Shown: positions 29,286-39,715, numbered from the stretch's first letter. The stretch: 64,000 nucleotides of DNA from Hoeflea sp. BAL378 (GCF_000759435.1 NZ_JRJG01000001.1:62001-126000); one strand, 5' to 3'. Program-made: numbers and translations. Notes: generated from the letters alone by a model not told the origin.

Positions 29286-30796
29286 TGACCGATTGGCCCA
29301 TTTTGTCAGTTGTCACCTTCATACCGCTGATCTGTGTGCTGTTCCTGCTGCCGATCAAGGACGACACCGAGATCGGACGGCGCAACATCCGCCAGGTGGC
29401 GCTGCTCGGCACCACCGCGACCTTCATCATGTCGCTCCTGATCTGGGCGAATTTCGATGCGGGCGACCCCGGCTTCCAGATGGTGGAAACCATCGAGCTC
29501 GCCGGCTCGGGCTTCTCCTATGCGATGGGCGTGGACGGCATCTCGATGCTGTTCGTGATCCTGACCACCTTCCTTATGCCGCTGTGCATTCTCGCGAGCT
29601 GGAACTCGGTGCAGACCCGCGTGCGGGAATACATGATCGCCTTCCTGGTGCTCGAGACGCTGATGATCGGCGTGTTCTGCGCGCTCGACATCGTGCTGTT
29701 CTACGTCTTCTTCGAGGCGGGCCTGATCCCGATGTTCATCATCATCGGCGTGTGGGGCGGCAAGCGGCGCGTCTATGCGAGCTTCAAGTTCTTCCTCTAC
29801 ACGCTGGCAGGCTCCGTGCTGATGCTGCTGGCGATCATGGCGATGTACTGGGACGCGGGCACCACCGACATCCGCCTGCTGCTGGCGCATGATTTCCCGG
29901 CGGGGATGCAGACCTGGCTGTGGCTGGCGTTCTTCATGTCGTTCGCGGTCAAGATGCCGATGTGGCCGGTGCACACCTGGCTGCCCGACGCGCACGTGGA
30001 AGCGCCGACGGCAGGCTCGGTCATCCTGGCGGGCATTCTGCTGAAGCTCGGCGGCTACGGCTTCCTGCGCTTCTCCCTGCCGATGTTCCCGCTGGCGTCG
30101 GACTATTTCGCGCCGTTCATCTTCACCCTCTCGGTGGTCGCCATCATCTACACCTCGCTGGTGGCGCTGGTGCAGGACGACATCAAGAAGCTGATAGCCT
30201 ATTCCTCGGTGGCCCACATGGGCTTCGTCACCATGGGCATCTTCGCCGCCAACCAGCAGGGCGTGCAGGGGGCGATCTTCCAGATGCTGAGCCACGGGCT
30301 GGTCTCGGGCGCCTTGTTCCTCTGCGTCGGCGTCGTCTACGACCGGATGCACACCCGCGAGATCTCGGCCTATGGCGGGCTCGTCAACAACATGCCCAAA
30401 TACGCGGTGGCGTTCATGATCTTCACCATGGCCAATGTCGGGCTGCCCGGCACCTCGGGCTTTGTCGGCGAGTTCCTGACGCTGATGGGCGTGTTCCAGG
30501 TCAACACCTGGGTGGCGGCCTTCGCCGCGACCGGCGTGATCCTGTCGGCCGCCTATGCGCTGTGGCTTTACCGCCGGGTCGTCTTCGGCGCGCTGGAGAA
30601 GGAAAGCCTCAAGGCGATGCTCGACCTGTCGAACCGCGAGAAAGTGATCCTCTATCCGCTCATCGCGCTGACAATCCTCTTCGGTGTCTATCCGGCGCCG
30701 ATCTTTGATGTGACGGCAGCTTCGGTTGACGCGCTGATCAACAACTACTCAGCTTCGCTGCAGGCAGCGCGCGATCTCGCGCTGTCGGTCAACTGA
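29285..30796 (+). CDS. nuoM: NADH-quinone oxidoreductase subunit M
   Basis: This 503-residue antiporter-like proton-pumping subunit (ND4 homologue) has the conserved [18 protein letters not shown] (Glu of the channel, about 144-161) and [20 protein letters not shown] (about 236). It starts at the TGATG junction with nuoL. A start codon further upstream would lie inside nuoL and is not needed. Confidence 0.98.
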   Translation: MTDWPILSVVTFIPLICVLFLLPIKDDTEIGRRNIRQVALLGTTATFIMSLLIWANFDAGDPGFQMVETIELAGSGFSYAMGVDGISMLFVILTTFLMPLCILASWNSVQTRVREYMIAFLVLETLMIGVFCALDIVLFYVFFEAGLIPMFIIIGVWGGKRRVYASFKFFLYTLAGSVLMLLAIMAMYWDAGTTDIRLLLAHDFPAGMQTWLWLAFFMSFAVKMPMWPVHTWLPDAHVEAPTAGSVILAGILLKLGGYGFLRFSLPMFPLASDYFAPFIFTLSVVAIIYTSLVALVQDDIKKLIAYSSVAHMGFVTMGIFAANQQGVQGAIFQMLSHGLVSGALFLCVGVVYDRMHTREISAYGGLVNNMPKYAVAFMIFTMANVGLPGTSGFVGEFLTLMGVFQVNTWVAAFAATGVILSAAYALWLYRRVVFGALEKESLKAMLDLSNREKVILYPLIALTILFGVYPAPIFDVTAASVDALINNYSASLQAARDLALSVN

Positions 30797-30816
30797 GCTA
30801 CGGAGACTGCGGGACC

Positions 30817-32259
30817 ATGACGCCAGAAATACTCACTTCCAGTCTACAGCTTTCCGTGCCCGAACTCATGCTGGCCGTTGGCGCCATGGCGCTTCTGATG
30901 GTCGGCGTGTTTTCCGGCGAGAAGTCGGTGACGCTCGTCAACGGCCTTGCGGTGGCTCTGCTGATCGCGGCCGGCCTCGTGCTGGTGCTGGTCACCGACA
31001 ATGGCGAGGCCTTCAACGGCGCGTTCCTGTCCGATCCCTTCGCCCGCTTCATGAAGGTGTTGACCCTGATCGGATCGATCACGGCGATGGTCATGACCGT
31101 GGGCCATGCCAAGGCCGAGCGGATCGACAAGTTCGAGTTCCCGGTGCTCATCGTGCTGGCGACGCTCGGCATGATGCTGATGATCTCGGCCAATGACATC
31201 ATGGCGCTCTACATGGGCATCGAGCTGCAGTCGCTGGCGCTCTATGTGATCGCGGCGATCAACCGCGACAGCCTTCGCTCGACGGAAGCTGGCCTCAAAT
31301 ATTTCGTGCTGGGCGCGCTGTCGTCGGGGATGCTGCTCTACGGCATGTCGCTGGTCTACGGCTATACCGGCCATACCGGCTTTGATGAGATCGCAGCGGC
31401 GATCGGCGGCGGCGAGCGCTCGCTGGGCCTGATCTTCGGCCTGGTGTTCCTGCTCGCGGGCGTCGCCTTCAAGATCTCCGCCGTGCCGTTCCACATGTGG
31501 ACGCCCGACGTCTACGAAGGCGCGCCGACGCCGGTGACGGCGTTCTTCTCCGCCGCGCCGAAGGTTGCCGCCATGGCGCTGTTCGTGCGGATTGTCATCG
31601 TCGCCTTCGAGCCGGTGACGCTCGACTGGCAGCAGATCATCGTCTTCATCTCGATCGCCTCGATGGTGCTCGGCGGCTTCGCGGCCATCGGCCAGAAGAA
31701 CATCAAGCGGCTGATGGCCTATTCGTCGATCGCCCATATGGGCTTCGCGCTGGTGGGCCTGGCGGCGGGCAGCCAGGCCGGCGTGCGCGGCGTGATCCTC
31801 TACATGCTGATCTACATGGTGATGACGCTCGGCACCTTCGCCTGCATCCTCGCCATGCGCCGCAAGGAAGACGGCAATGTCGAGCAGATCGACGATCTGG
31901 CCGGCCTGTCCTCGACCAATCCGTTCATGGCGCTGATGCTGACGATCCTGATGTTTTCGCTCGCGGGCATTCCGCCGCTGGCAGGCTTCTTCGCCAAATA
32001 CATGGTCTTCGTGGCGGCGATCGAGGCCAAGCTCTACGCGCTCGCCATCATTGGCGTGCTGGCCTCGGTGGTCGGCGCCTATTATTATCTTCGGATCATC
32101 AAGATCATGTGGTTTGACGAAGCTGCGGGCTCGTTCGTGCCGGTGGCGGGCGAACTCAAGCTGGTGTTCGGCATTTCCGGCCTGTTCATGCTGTTCTACG
32201 TCGTCGTCTCCAATCCGCTCGGTCTGGCCGCCGACGTCGCCGCCAAGACATTCTTCTAA
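30817..32259 (+). CDS. nuoN: NADH-quinone oxidoreductase subunit N
   Basis: This 480-residue antiporter-like subunit (ND2 homologue) shows [20 protein letters not shown] (about 130) and [20 protein letters not shown] (about 227). It completes the full set of fourteen Nuo subunits. birA follows 18 bp later in the same direction. Confidence 0.98.
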   Translation: MTPEILTSSLQLSVPELMLAVGAMALLMVGVFSGEKSVTLVNGLAVALLIAAGLVLVLVTDNGEAFNGAFLSDPFARFMKVLTLIGSITAMVMTVGHAKAERIDKFEFPVLIVLATLGMMLMISANDIMALYMGIELQSLALYVIAAINRDSLRSTEAGLKYFVLGALSSGMLLYGMSLVYGYTGHTGFDEIAAAIGGGERSLGLIFGLVFLLAGVAFKISAVPFHMWTPDVYEGAPTPVTAFFSAAPKVAAMALFVRIVIVAFEPVTLDWQQIIVFISIASMVLGGFAAIGQKNIKRLMAYSSIAHMGFALVGLAAGSQAGVRGVILYMLIYMVMTLGTFACILAMRRKEDGNVEQIDDLAGLSSTNPFMALMLTILMFSLAGIPPLAGFFAKYMVFVAAIEAKLYALAIIGVLASVVGAYYYLRIIKIMWFDEAAGSFVPVAGELKLVFGISGLFMLFYVVVSNPLGLAADVAAKTFF

Positions 32260-32277
32260 GATGTCGCGGCGGGTCGC

Positions 32278-33018
32278 ATGACCGGACCGGATTTCCGGCA
32301 CATCGAACTGGGGGACGTCTCCTCCACCAATGTCGAGTGCATGGAACGCGCCCGGGCGGGGGATGCGGGCGGCCTGTGGATCACCGCGTCGCGGCAGACC
32401 GGCGGCCGCGGCCGCAGGGGCCGCACTTGGATATCGGAGCCGGGCAACCTATATGCATCACTTCTGCTGATCGATCCGGCGCCGTGGGAAGGCATGGCCA
32501 GCCTGCCGCTCGCGGTGACGCTGGCGGTCCACGACGCGGTCGCGGCGCTGTTGCCGGACGGTTCGGGGCAGCTCCGGATCAAGTGGCCCAACGATCTGCT
32601 GATCGACGGGCGCAAGACGGCGGGCATCCTGATCGAGGCCGAGCCGCTGGGCGACGGTCGCAGGGCAGTGGTGATCGGCTGCGGCGTCAATGTCGCGCAC
32701 AGGCCCGAAGCCGGGGCCTATCCGGCGACCTGCCTGGTCGAGCAGGGCAGTTCCGCCACCCCGCAGGACCTGTTCGCGCGCCTGGTGGTGAGCATGGAGC
32801 GGGTGCTGGCGGAATGGGACCGGGGCCGCGGCCTTGCCGCGATCCGCGACGCCTGGATCGCGCGCGCCCACGGCATCGGCAGCCCGGTGACGGTGAATTT
32901 GCCTGACCGGCAGATCCATGGTCTGTTTGACGGCATAGACGGCGACGGCAGGCTGATGCTCGCCTTGCCGGATGGAGAAAGACAGCTTATCGCCGCCGGC
33001 GACGTGTTTTTCGCCTGA
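32278..33018 (+). CDS. birA: Biotin--[acetyl-CoA-carboxylase] ligase
   Basis: This 246-residue enzyme forms biotinyl-AMP and moves biotin to carboxylase carrier domains. The signature TGGRGRRGRTWISEPGNLYA (about 40-59) holds the adenylate-binding loop, and KWPNDLLIDGRKTAGILIE (about 102-120) has the biotin-site lysine. There is no N-terminal HTH, so it is a ligase without repressor function. A strong hairpin follows just after its stop. Confidence 0.93.
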   Translation: MTGPDFRHIELGDVSSTNVECMERARAGDAGGLWITASRQTGGRGRRGRTWISEPGNLYASLLLIDPAPWEGMASLPLAVTLAVHDAVAALLPDGSGQLRIKWPNDLLIDGRKTAGILIEAEPLGDGRRAVVIGCGVNVAHRPEAGAYPATCLVEQGSSATPQDLFARLVVSMERVLAEWDRGRGLAAIRDAWIARAHGIGSPVTVNLPDRQIHGLFDGIDGDGRLMLALPDGERQLIAAGDVFFA

Positions 33019-33021
33019 TGC

Positions 33022-33071
33022 CGCATGGTTTTCACCTTGGACCCGGTCTGGTCCGAGGTGAAAATCATGCG
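33022..33071. repeat. Long stem-loop (22-bp stem) between birA and rnj
   Basis: Bases 33022-33043 pair with 33050-33071 around a 6-base loop, with two G-T pairs and no other mismatch. The core arms are GGTTTTCACCTTGGACC and GGTCCGAGGTGAAAATC. No T-run follows, so it is unlikely to be a simple intrinsic terminator. It looks like an intergenic palindromic element or an RNA-processing stem, and it sits directly before the RNase J gene. Confidence 0.7.
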
Positions 33072-33149
33072 ACATGAAGACTGAAGAGGTGGCCCCGACG
33101 CATTGGATCCAATGCGCGGCGCCGCCATGACCCAATGACAGGACACTTG

Positions 33150-34817
33150 ATGACCAAAGACAATGACCTCGCATTCCTTCCGCTTGGCGGCGTCGGCGAA
33201 ATCGGCATGAACCTCGCGCTCTACGGCTACGGCTCGCCCAAGAAGCGCGACTGGATCATGGTCGATTGCGGCGTGACGTTCCCCGGGCCGGACCTGCCGG
33301 GGGTCGATCTCGTCCTTCCCGACATCGACTTCGTGAAAAGCCTCGGGGCCAGTCTCAAGGCGATCATCATCACCCACGCCCATGAGGACCATTACGGCGG
33401 CCTGGCGCAGCTCTGGCCGCACCTCAACGTGCCGGTCTATGCCTCGGCCTTCACCGCGGGCATGCTCGAGGCCAAGCGCGCCTATGAGAGGACCCGCGCG
33501 GAGGTGCCGGTCAATCTGTTCAAGGCCGGGCAGCGCTTCACCGTCGGTCCGTTCGAGATCGAGCCGATCGCGGTCAATCACTCGATCCCCGAGCCGTTCT
33601 CGCTGGCAATCGGCACGCCGCTCGGCAAGCTCATTCACACCGGCGACTGGAAGATCGACATGACGCCGTCGCTCGGGCCGCTGACCGACGAGAACCGCTT
33701 CCGGCAACTGGGCGAGGAGGGGATCCTCGCCATGATGTGCGATTCCACCAACGCCATGCGCGAGGGAATTTCACCGTCCGAGAAGGAAATCAGCGCCGGC
33801 CTGCGCGAGGTCATCGAAAAGGCCGAGGGACGGGTGGCGATCACCACGTTCTCGTCCAATGTCGGCCGCATCCGTTCGATCGCGGAAGCCGCGCGCGAGG
33901 CCGGCCGCGAAGTGTTGCTGCTCGGCAGCTCGATCAAGCGCGTGGTCAATGTCGCCCGGGACTTGGGCATGATGGACGGCATCCCCGAATTCCTGGCCGA
34001 GGACGAATTCGGCTATATCCCGCGCGATAAGGTGGTGATCATCCTCACCGGCAGCCAGGGCGAGCCGCGCGCGGCTCTCGCCAAGCTGTCGCGCGACGAG
34101 ATGCGCAATGTCGCGCTCGCGTCCGGCGACACCGTGGTGTTCTCCTCGCGCGCCATCCCCGGCAACGAGAAGGGCATCATCGACATCAAGAACGGCCTGA
34201 TCGAACAGGGCGTGAAGATCGTTACCGATCAGGACGCTCTGGTGCATGTCTCGGGGCATCCGCGGCGCTCCGAACTGGTGCAGATGTATGAATGGGTCAA
34301 GCCGCAGATCCTGGTGCCGGTGCATGGCGAAGCCGCGCATCTGGTGGCCCAGGCCGAACTGGCGCAGGCGTCCGGCATCGCGCTCACGCCCAAGGTGCGC
34401 AACGGATCGATCCTGCGGCTTGCGCCGGGAGCGCCGGAAGTGATTGGCGAAGCCCATCACGGCCGCATCTACAAGGACGGCAACCTGCTGGGCGATTTCG
34501 ACGAGATGGGCATTTCCGAGCGGCGCAAGCTGTCGTTCGCGGGTCACGTCGCCGTCAATGTCGTGCTCGACCAGCGCTTCGAGTTCCAGCGCGATCCGGT
34601 GGTGACCGCGATCGGCCTGCCGGCATTCGACGGCGAGGGTGACGACATGGAAGACATTCTCTATGACTCAGTGCTCGGAGCGGTCGAAAGCATTCCGCGC
34701 GGACGCCGCAAGGACACCGACGGCGTGCGCGAGGCGATCCGCCGCTCTGTGCGGGCGGCGGCGAACGAGGTCTGGGGCAAGAAGCCGGTCGTTACGGTTT
34801 TTGTCATCAAGGTGTAA
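33150..34817 (+). CDS. rnj: Ribonuclease J
   Basis: This 555-residue metallo-beta-lactamase/beta-CASP nuclease has endo- and 5'-3' exonuclease activity on RNA. The metal motif THAHEDHYGGL lies near residue 74, followed by HTGDWKID (about 163), the beta-CASP segment (SNVGRIRSIAEAA, GSQGEPRAALAKL), VHVSGHPRRSE near 365 and VPVHGEAAHL near 390. The ATG at 33150 is preferred over 33135 because CAGGA sits six bases before it. The order nuoN-birA-rnj-epimerase recurs in alphaproteobacteria. Confidence 0.95.
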   Translation: MTKDNDLAFLPLGGVGEIGMNLALYGYGSPKKRDWIMVDCGVTFPGPDLPGVDLVLPDIDFVKSLGASLKAIIITHAHEDHYGGLAQLWPHLNVPVYASAFTAGMLEAKRAYERTRAEVPVNLFKAGQRFTVGPFEIEPIAVNHSIPEPFSLAIGTPLGKLIHTGDWKIDMTPSLGPLTDENRFRQLGEEGILAMMCDSTNAMREGISPSEKEISAGLREVIEKAEGRVAITTFSSNVGRIRSIAEAAREAGREVLLLGSSIKRVVNVARDLGMMDGIPEFLAEDEFGYIPRDKVVIILTGSQGEPRAALAKLSRDEMRNVALASGDTVVFSSRAIPGNEKGIIDIKNGLIEQGVKIVTDQDALVHVSGHPRRSELVQMYEWVKPQILVPVHGEAAHLVAQAELAQASGIALTPKVRNGSILRLAPGAPEVIGEAHHGRIYKDGNLLGDFDEMGISERRKLSFAGHVAVNVVLDQRFEFQRDPVVTAIGLPAFDGEGDDMEDILYDSVLGAVESIPRGRRKDTDGVREAIRRSVRAAANEVWGKKPVVTVFVIKV

Positions 34818-34827
34818 GAGGACGATC

Positions 34828-35232
34828 ATGCTTGGACGCCTGAACCATGTCGCCATCGCGGTGCCGGACCTTGCCGCGGCGACCGCCCAGTACCGGACCA
34901 TGCTCGGCGCCGAGGTGACCGAGCCGCAGGCGCTGCCCGAGCACGGGGTGACGGTGGTCTTCGTCCTGGTGCCCAACACCAAGATCGAGCTGCTCGAGCC
35001 CCTGGGCGAGGGCTCGCCGATCGCGGCCTATCTCGCCAAGAACCCCTCGGGCGGCATGCATCATGTCTGCTATGAGGTCGACGACATCCTGGCGGCGCGC
35101 GACCATCTCAGGGGCGCGGGCGCCCGGGTGCTGGGCGACGGCGAGCCGAAGATCGGGGCGCATGGCAAGCCGGTGCTGTTCCTGCATCCCAAGGACTTCA
35201 ACGGCACGCTGATCGAACTCGAACAGGTCTAG
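34828..35232 (+). CDS. mce: Methylmalonyl-CoA epimerase (glyoxalase-fold)
   Basis: This 134-residue VOC-superfamily protein begins MLGRLNHVAIAVPDLAAATA, and the metal ligands of the family are visible in NHVAIAV (His), GMHHVCYEV (His near residue 77) and TLIELEQV (Glu near the end). It would interconvert (R)- and (S)-methylmalonyl-CoA in propionyl-CoA breakdown. AAGAGGA precedes the start, 10 bp after rnj. No mutase gene is in the window. Confidence 0.9.
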   Translation: MLGRLNHVAIAVPDLAAATAQYRTMLGAEVTEPQALPEHGVTVVFVLVPNTKIELLEPLGEGSPIAAYLAKNPSGGMHHVCYEVDDILAARDHLRGAGARVLGDGEPKIGAHGKPVLFLHPKDFNGTLIELEQV

Positions 35233-35242
35233 GAGCGCAATC

Positions 35243-35524
35243 ATGGGATTCGGCACGGGGTTCGCGATCTTTTTCATCATCTGGTGGGTGGTGCTGTTCA
35301 CGGTGCTGCCGTTCTCGGCGCGCAGCCAGGCCGACGAGGGCGAGGTGACGCTCGGGACCACGCACAGCGCGCCGGCCGACTTCCGCTTCTGGCCGGTCTT
35401 CCTGCGCACGACGCTGATCTCGGCGGCGGTCTTCGCCGCCTATTTCCTCGTCACCGTGGTGGGCGGCTATTCGCTCGACGACCTGATCGCGCTCGCGCCC
35501 GATTTCAAGCCCAAGGCCGACTGA
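35243..35524 (+). CDS. DUF1467 family small membrane protein
   Basis: This 93-residue protein has two membrane helices (about 6-24, IFFIIWWVVLFTVLPF; about 53-72, LISAAVFAAYFLVTVVGGYS). The pattern matches DUF1467, a conserved alphaproteobacterial family of unknown function, commonly found after the epimerase gene. It lies 10 bp after mce with AGGAGCG upstream. Confidence 0.88.
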   Translation: MGFGTGFAIFFIIWWVVLFTVLPFSARSQADEGEVTLGTTHSAPADFRFWPVFLRTTLISAAVFAAYFLVTVVGGYSLDDLIALAPDFKPKAD

Positions 35525-35623
35525 GCCGAAGGCGGAGCCGGTGCCCGCCGGGCCCTGCATCATGGAACATAAGCTCATGCGTCGCGTTTTATCGGGACCA
35601 GCAATGATCCACGGAGATGCACC

Positions 35624-35857
35624 ATGTCCAAGAGCCCGAACACGTCGACGCGCCCGACCGAGGCGGACCTCGCGCAGGACAAGATGGGCGCCAATTCGCT
35701 GCAGGGCGACGACCAGGGCAATGTCCACACCCAGCGCCAGGCGCAGGCGGGCGTGAAGAAGACGCCCGACGGCAGCGTGGTGGAAAGCCTCAAGAAGATG
35801 GACAAGGACATCCGGGCCGAGAAAGACCTCGGCAAGGGCGCGGGCGAGCCGGACTGA
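35624..35857 (+). CDS. Conserved small hydrophilic protein
   Basis: This 77-residue protein is highly charged, without membrane segments or cysteines (MSKSPNTSTRPTEADLAQDK at the start, SLKKMDKDIRAEKDLGKG near the end), and probably partly disordered. GGAG lies 8 bases before the ATG. Similar small proteins are common in Rhizobiales, but I know no function. It is 99 bp after the DUF1467 gene and may have its own promoter. Confidence 0.7.
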   Translation: MSKSPNTSTRPTEADLAQDKMGANSLQGDDQGNVHTQRQAQAGVKKTPDGSVVESLKKMDKDIRAEKDLGKGAGEPD

Positions 35858-35956
35858 CCGGGCGCTGAATGCCGCAGGGAGTTCCGGTCCTATCCGAGGC
35901 AGGCCGGAGCGTCCCGCCGGGCGGCGGCCGCGCCAGCAACGCACCAGGTTCAAGCC

Positions 35957-35984
35957 AAAAAAAAACAAGGCACATGGCCTTGTT
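35957..35984 (-). terminator. Intrinsic terminator, minus strand
   Basis: AACAAGGC (35964-35971) pairs with GCCTTGTT (35977-35984) around a 5-base loop, and the plus strand has nine A's at 35957-35965, so the minus strand gives a stem followed by a U-run. No minus-strand coding gene lies upstream for several kilobases. Confidence 0.8.
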
Positions 35985-36111
35985 GTTCAGGTGTCGCGTG
36001 ATCTGTTTCCCGGTTGCCCGGGGGCTGCGAACAAAGCGCGCCTGAGATCCTATCCTCCCAAGACTTTGACCGCGAAATGAGCACTATCCCGTGGGAAGTG
36101 CCTCTTTAGTA
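35957..36111 (-). ncRNA. Candidate small RNA on the minus strand, about 155 nt
   Basis: The 467-bp gap before proS has no minus-strand gene, yet it holds a strong minus-strand promoter-like site (36118-36146) and a textbook intrinsic terminator (35957-35984), 155 nt apart. The predicted RNA starts with a stem-loop (36079-36104; GAG/CTC, CACT/AGTG and CCC/GGG helices with a bulge), then a mostly open stretch with GGGAGGATAGGAT, then CCCGG-GCAA-CCGGG (a GNRA tetraloop hairpin), then the terminator. No open frame with a usable start fits inside it. It could be a trans-acting sRNA; I cannot assign it to a named family. Confidence 0.55.
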
Positions 36112-36117
36112 AGCTTT

Positions 36118-36146
36118 ATTTAGCTCAAACAAAGCGGCTTGTCACG
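36118..36146 (-). promoter_or_regulatory. Candidate housekeeping promoter for the minus-strand small RNA
   Basis: On the minus strand CGTGAC (36146-36141), a 17-base spacer and CTAAAT (36123-36118) each match the alphaproteobacterial consensus CTTGAC-N17-CTATAT at about five of six bases. The start would fall near 36111. Confidence 0.5.
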
Positions 36147-36324
36147 CGTTTTATGACGCTGTTGTGGCAATCCCGAAGACAAAAGAACCAAAGTCAAATC
36201 CGCGCGCGGGGAGCGCCGCCGTGACGGGTTTTCTTTGACCGGCGAAGCGGATATGAACGCGGGGCACGCCGTCCCTCATTTCGCCTGATTCAGCCTGCAA
36301 GGCTCGAGCAAACCGGATACTCCC

Positions 36325-37668
36325 ATGCGCCTGTCCAAGTATTTTCTGCCGATTCTCAAGGAAAACCCCAAGGACGCGGAAATCGTCTCGCACCGCCTGA
36401 TGGCGCGCGCCGGCATGATCAAGCAGCAGTCGGCGGGGATCTACTCCTGGCTGCCGCTCGGCAAGCGGGTGCTCGACAAGGTCTGCGACATCGTCCGCGA
36501 GGAGCAGAACCGGGCCGGCGCCATCGAGATCCTGATGCCGACGGTCCAGCCCGCCGATCTGTGGATCGAAAGCGGCCGCTACAACGACTATGGCGACGAG
36601 ATGCTGCGCATCAAGGACCGGCAGGACCGGGCCATGCTCTATGGACCCACCAACGAGGAGATGGTCACCGACATCTTCCGCTCCTACGTCAAGTCCTACA
36701 AGGACCTGCCGCTCAATCTCTATCACATCCAGTGGAAGTTCCGCGACGAGCGCCGTCCCCGCTTCGGCGTGATGCGCGGCCGCGAGTTCCTGATGAAGGA
36801 CGCCTATTCCTTCGATCTCGACTACGAGGCCTCGAAGGCGGCCTACAACCGGATGTTCGTCTCCTATCTCCGCACCTTCGAGCGCTGCGGGCTGAAATCG
36901 ATCCCGATGCGCGCCGACACCGGCCCGATCGGCGGCAAGCTCTCCCATGAATTCATCGTGCTGGCGGACACCGGGGAATCCCAGGTGTTCTGCCACCGCG
37001 ATTTCGAAGGCTTCGCCGTGCCCGGCGCCGACATGAACTACGACGACAGTGCCGCCGTGGCGGCGATCGTCGACAAGTGGACGACGCCGTTCGCCGCCAC
37101 CGACGAGATAATGGAGAAGGAAGACTGGGCGCGCGAGGCCTGGGACAAGCTCGGCGAGGAGTCCCGCGTCTCCGCCCGCGGCATCGAGGTCGGCCATATC
37201 TTCCATTTCGGCACCAAATATTCCGAGCCGATGAACGCCTATGTCCAGGGCCCCGACGGCAAGCAGCATTTCGTCTCCATGGGCTCCTACGGCATCGGCC
37301 CGTCGCGGCTCTTGGGCGCCATCATCGAGGCGTCGCATGACGACGCCGGCATCATCTGGCCCAAGGGCGTGGCGCCGTTCGACATCGGGCTCATCAACAT
37401 GAAGCCGGGCGACGCCGCCTGCGACGCGGCCTGCGAGAAGATCGAGACCGCGCTCGAGAATGCCGGGCTCGAGGTGCTTTACGACGACACCGACGAGCGC
37501 GCCGGCGCGAAGTTCGCCACCGCCGACCTGATCGGCCTGCCGCTGCAGGTGATCGCCGGGCCGCGCGCGGTCGCCGAAGGCAATGTCGAGATCAAGGTCC
37601 GCGCCACCGGCGAACGCGAAACGCTCTCGATCGACGACGCCATCAACCGCCTCGCGCAAGCAAGCTAG
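36325..37668 (+). CDS. proS: Prolyl-tRNA synthetase (short alphaproteobacterial form)
   Basis: This 447-residue class II synthetase charges tRNA-Pro. Motif 2 is seen in [20 protein letters not shown] (about 138-157) and motif 3 in [16 protein letters not shown] (about 319-334). The C-terminal anticodon-binding domain begins near 350 ([11 protein letters not shown]). It lacks the editing insertion of the E. coli enzyme, which is normal for alphaproteobacteria. The start ATG at 36325 gives the family start MRLSKYFLP. Confidence 0.96.
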   Translation: MRLSKYFLPILKENPKDAEIVSHRLMARAGMIKQQSAGIYSWLPLGKRVLDKVCDIVREEQNRAGAIEILMPTVQPADLWIESGRYNDYGDEMLRIKDRQDRAMLYGPTNEEMVTDIFRSYVKSYKDLPLNLYHIQWKFRDERRPRFGVMRGREFLMKDAYSFDLDYEASKAAYNRMFVSYLRTFERCGLKSIPMRADTGPIGGKLSHEFIVLADTGESQVFCHRDFEGFAVPGADMNYDDSAAVAAIVDKWTTPFAATDEIMEKEDWAREAWDKLGEESRVSARGIEVGHIFHFGTKYSEPMNAYVQGPDGKQHFVSMGSYGIGPSRLLGAIIEASHDDAGIIWPKGVAPFDIGLINMKPGDAACDAACEKIETALENAGLEVLYDDTDERAGAKFATADLIGLPLQVIAGPRAVAEGNVEIKVRATGERETLSIDDAINRLAQAS

Positions 37669-37698
37669 GCGAGTGTCCGGTTTGAAGGGAATTCTTGC

Positions 37699-39018
37699 AT
37701 GACCGACACGGACGCCGCCACGCCAGCCCCAGAGCGCTCGGACTCGCCCACGGCATCGCCGTCGGCGCGGCCGTTCTCGGCGTTCGAGCGGATGGTGGCC
37801 TGGCGCTATCTGAAGGCGCGGCGCAAGGAGGCGTTCATCTCGGTGATCGCCGGCTTCTCCTTCGTCGGCATCATGCTCGGCGTCGCCACGCTGATCATCG
37901 TCATGGCGGTGATGAACGGGTTCCGCGGCGAGCTGATCACCCGCATCCTCGGCATCAACGGCCATGTCGTGGTGCAGCCGATCGACCGGCCGCTCGACGA
38001 TTACGATGCGCTGGCGACCCGCTTCAAGGGCGTCGAGGGCGTGAAGATGGCGATCCCTCTGGTCGAGGGCCAGACGCTGGCCTCGGGTGTCGGCGGGGCC
38101 GGCACGGGCGCGCTCGTGCGCGGCATCCGCGCCGAGGACCTGCAGGCGATGAAAATCGTTTCCGACAACATCCGCTCGGGCGACATGGTGGGGTTCCTCG
38201 CGGGCGAGGGTGTGGCGATCGGCTCGCGCATGGCGCAATCGCTGGGGCTCTCCGCCGGCGACCTGATCACGCTGGTGGCGCCGGAAGGCGACGTGACGCC
38301 CTTCGGCATGACGCCCCGGGTCAAGGCCTATCCGGTGTCGGCGATCTTCGAGGTCGGCATGTCGGAATATGATTCGTCGATCATCTACATGCCGCTCACC
38401 GAGGCGCAGCTCTATTTCAACGCCGAAGGCCTGGTGCAGTCGATCGAGATCTTCGTCGATGATCCCGACGACATCGACGCGATGCGGCCGAAGATCGAGG
38501 CGGCGGCGGAACGGCAGATCTTCATCACCGACTGGCGGCAGCGCAACCAGACCTTCTTCTCGGCGCTGCAGGTGGAGCGCAACGTGATGTTCATGATCCT
38601 GACGCTGATCATCCTGGTGGCGGCGCTCAACATCATTTCGGGGCTGATCATGCTGGTCAAGGACAAGGGCCACGACATCGCCATCCTCAGGACCATGGGG
38701 GCCACCTCGGGCGCGGTGATGCGGATCTTCTTCATGACCGGGGCGGCGATCGGGGTGACCGGCACCATCGCCGGTTTCCTGCTCGGCGTCGTGGTGTGCC
38801 TCAATGTCGAGAGCATCCGCCAGTTCTTCTCCTGGATCTCGGGGACGACGCTGTTCAACCCGGAGCTCTATTTCCTGAGCCAGCTCCCGGCCGACATGGA
38901 TTCGGGCGAGACCATCGTCGTCGTCGTGGTGGCGCTGGTGCTGTCCTTCATCGCCACGCTGATCCCCTCCTGGCGGGCCTCGAAACTCGATCCGGTGCAG
39001 GCGCTGCGCTATGAGTGA
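37699..39018 (+). CDS. lolC: Lipoprotein-releasing ABC transporter permease (LolC/E type)
   Basis: This 439-residue inner-membrane protein has one helix near the N terminus (about 45-72, [20 protein letters not shown]), a large periplasmic MacB-like domain and three C-terminal helices (about 294-318, 344-367 and 395-420). It begins with [20 protein letters not shown], the conserved LolC/E N terminus. With LolD, encoded next, it releases outer-membrane lipoproteins to LolA. Only one permease gene is present, so it probably acts as a homodimer (LolF-like). It overlaps lolD by 8 bp. Confidence 0.92.
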   Translation: MTDTDAATPAPERSDSPTASPSARPFSAFERMVAWRYLKARRKEAFISVIAGFSFVGIMLGVATLIIVMAVMNGFRGELITRILGINGHVVVQPIDRPLDDYDALATRFKGVEGVKMAIPLVEGQTLASGVGGAGTGALVRGIRAEDLQAMKIVSDNIRSGDMVGFLAGEGVAIGSRMAQSLGLSAGDLITLVAPEGDVTPFGMTPRVKAYPVSAIFEVGMSEYDSSIIYMPLTEAQLYFNAEGLVQSIEIFVDDPDDIDAMRPKIEAAAERQIFITDWRQRNQTFFSALQVERNVMFMILTLIILVAALNIISGLIMLVKDKGHDIAILRTMGATSGAVMRIFFMTGAAIGVTGTIAGFLLGVVVCLNVESIRQFFSWISGTTLFNPELYFLSQLPADMDSGETIVVVVVALVLSFIATLIPSWRASKLDPVQALRYE

Positions 39019-39715
39019 TCCGGCAGGCAGAAGCGGGCAGCCGGTGCTGCAACTGGTCAATGTCGGCCGGCATTTCGTCCAGGGCGAGAACCAGATCTCG
39101 ATCCTCGACGGCGCCAATTTCACCCTCCAGGCGGGCGAGACCGTGGCGCTGGTGGCGCCTTCGGGCACCGGCAAGTCGACGCTGCTGCACTTGGCGGGCC
39201 TGCTCGAGCGCCCCGACGAGGGCGACGTGATCGTCGACGGCGAGAATTGCGGCCAGCTCTCCGACGACCGCCGCACCGCGATCCGCCGCTCCGAGATCGG
39301 CTTCGTCTACCAGTTCCATCATCTGCTGCCCGAGTTCTCGGCGCTCGAGAACATCATGATGCCGCAGCTCATCACCGGCCTCAACAAGGCCGACGCCAAG
39401 GAACGCGCGGCGCAACTGCTCGACTACATGCGCATCGGCCACCGCGCCGAGCACCGGCCGTCGGAACTCTCGGGCGGCGAACAGCAGCGCGTGGCGATCG
39501 CCCGCGCGGTCGCCAACGCGCCGCTGATCCTGCTTGCCGACGAACCCACCGGCAACCTCGACCCCGAAACCGCCGGCTACGTGTTCGAAGCGCTCGACGC
39601 ACTCGTGCGCCAGTCGGGCCTGTCGGCGGTGATCGCCACCCACAACCACGATCTCGCGAGCCTGATGGATCGGCGGGTGACGCTGGTGGATGGCAAGGTC
39701 GTCGAGATGGAGTGA
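39011..39715 (+). CDS. lolD: Lipoprotein-releasing ABC transporter ATP-binding protein
   Basis: This 234-residue ATPase has Walker A (APSGTGKST, about 49-57), the Q-loop in [18 protein letters not shown], the signature [17 protein letters not shown] (about 153-169) and Walker [12 protein letters not shown] (about 175-185), with the H-loop in IATHNHDLA. It powers lipoprotein release with the permease encoded upstream. A damaged second copy of its last third lies at 41355-41584. Confidence 0.95.
   Translation: MSDPAGRSGQPVLQLVNVGRHFVQGENQISILDGANFTLQAGETVALVAPSGTGKSTLLHLAGLLERPDEGDVIVDGENCGQLSDDRRTAIRRSEIGFVYQFHHLLPEFSALENIMMPQLITGLNKADAKERAAQLLDYMRIGHRAEHRPSELSGGEQQRVAIARAVANAPLILLADEPTGNLDPETAGYVFEALDALVRQSGLSAVIATHNHDLASLMDRRVTLVDGKVVEME

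Noticed and set aside
33135-33149. An earlier ATG for RNase J
   Set aside because: The ATG at 33150 has CAGGA at proper spacing, and the extra five residues are not family-like.
35957-36060. A short minus-strand frame ending in a TGA just before the small-RNA terminator
   Set aside because: It has an in-frame stop close upstream and no AUG, GUG or properly spaced UUG, so it is unlikely to be translated.
36151-39276. A 1041-residue open frame on the minus strand
   Set aside because: It runs opposite proS, lolC and lolD. Its composition (Arg, His, Asp and Gln-rich, no domains) is typical of high-GC antisense shadow.
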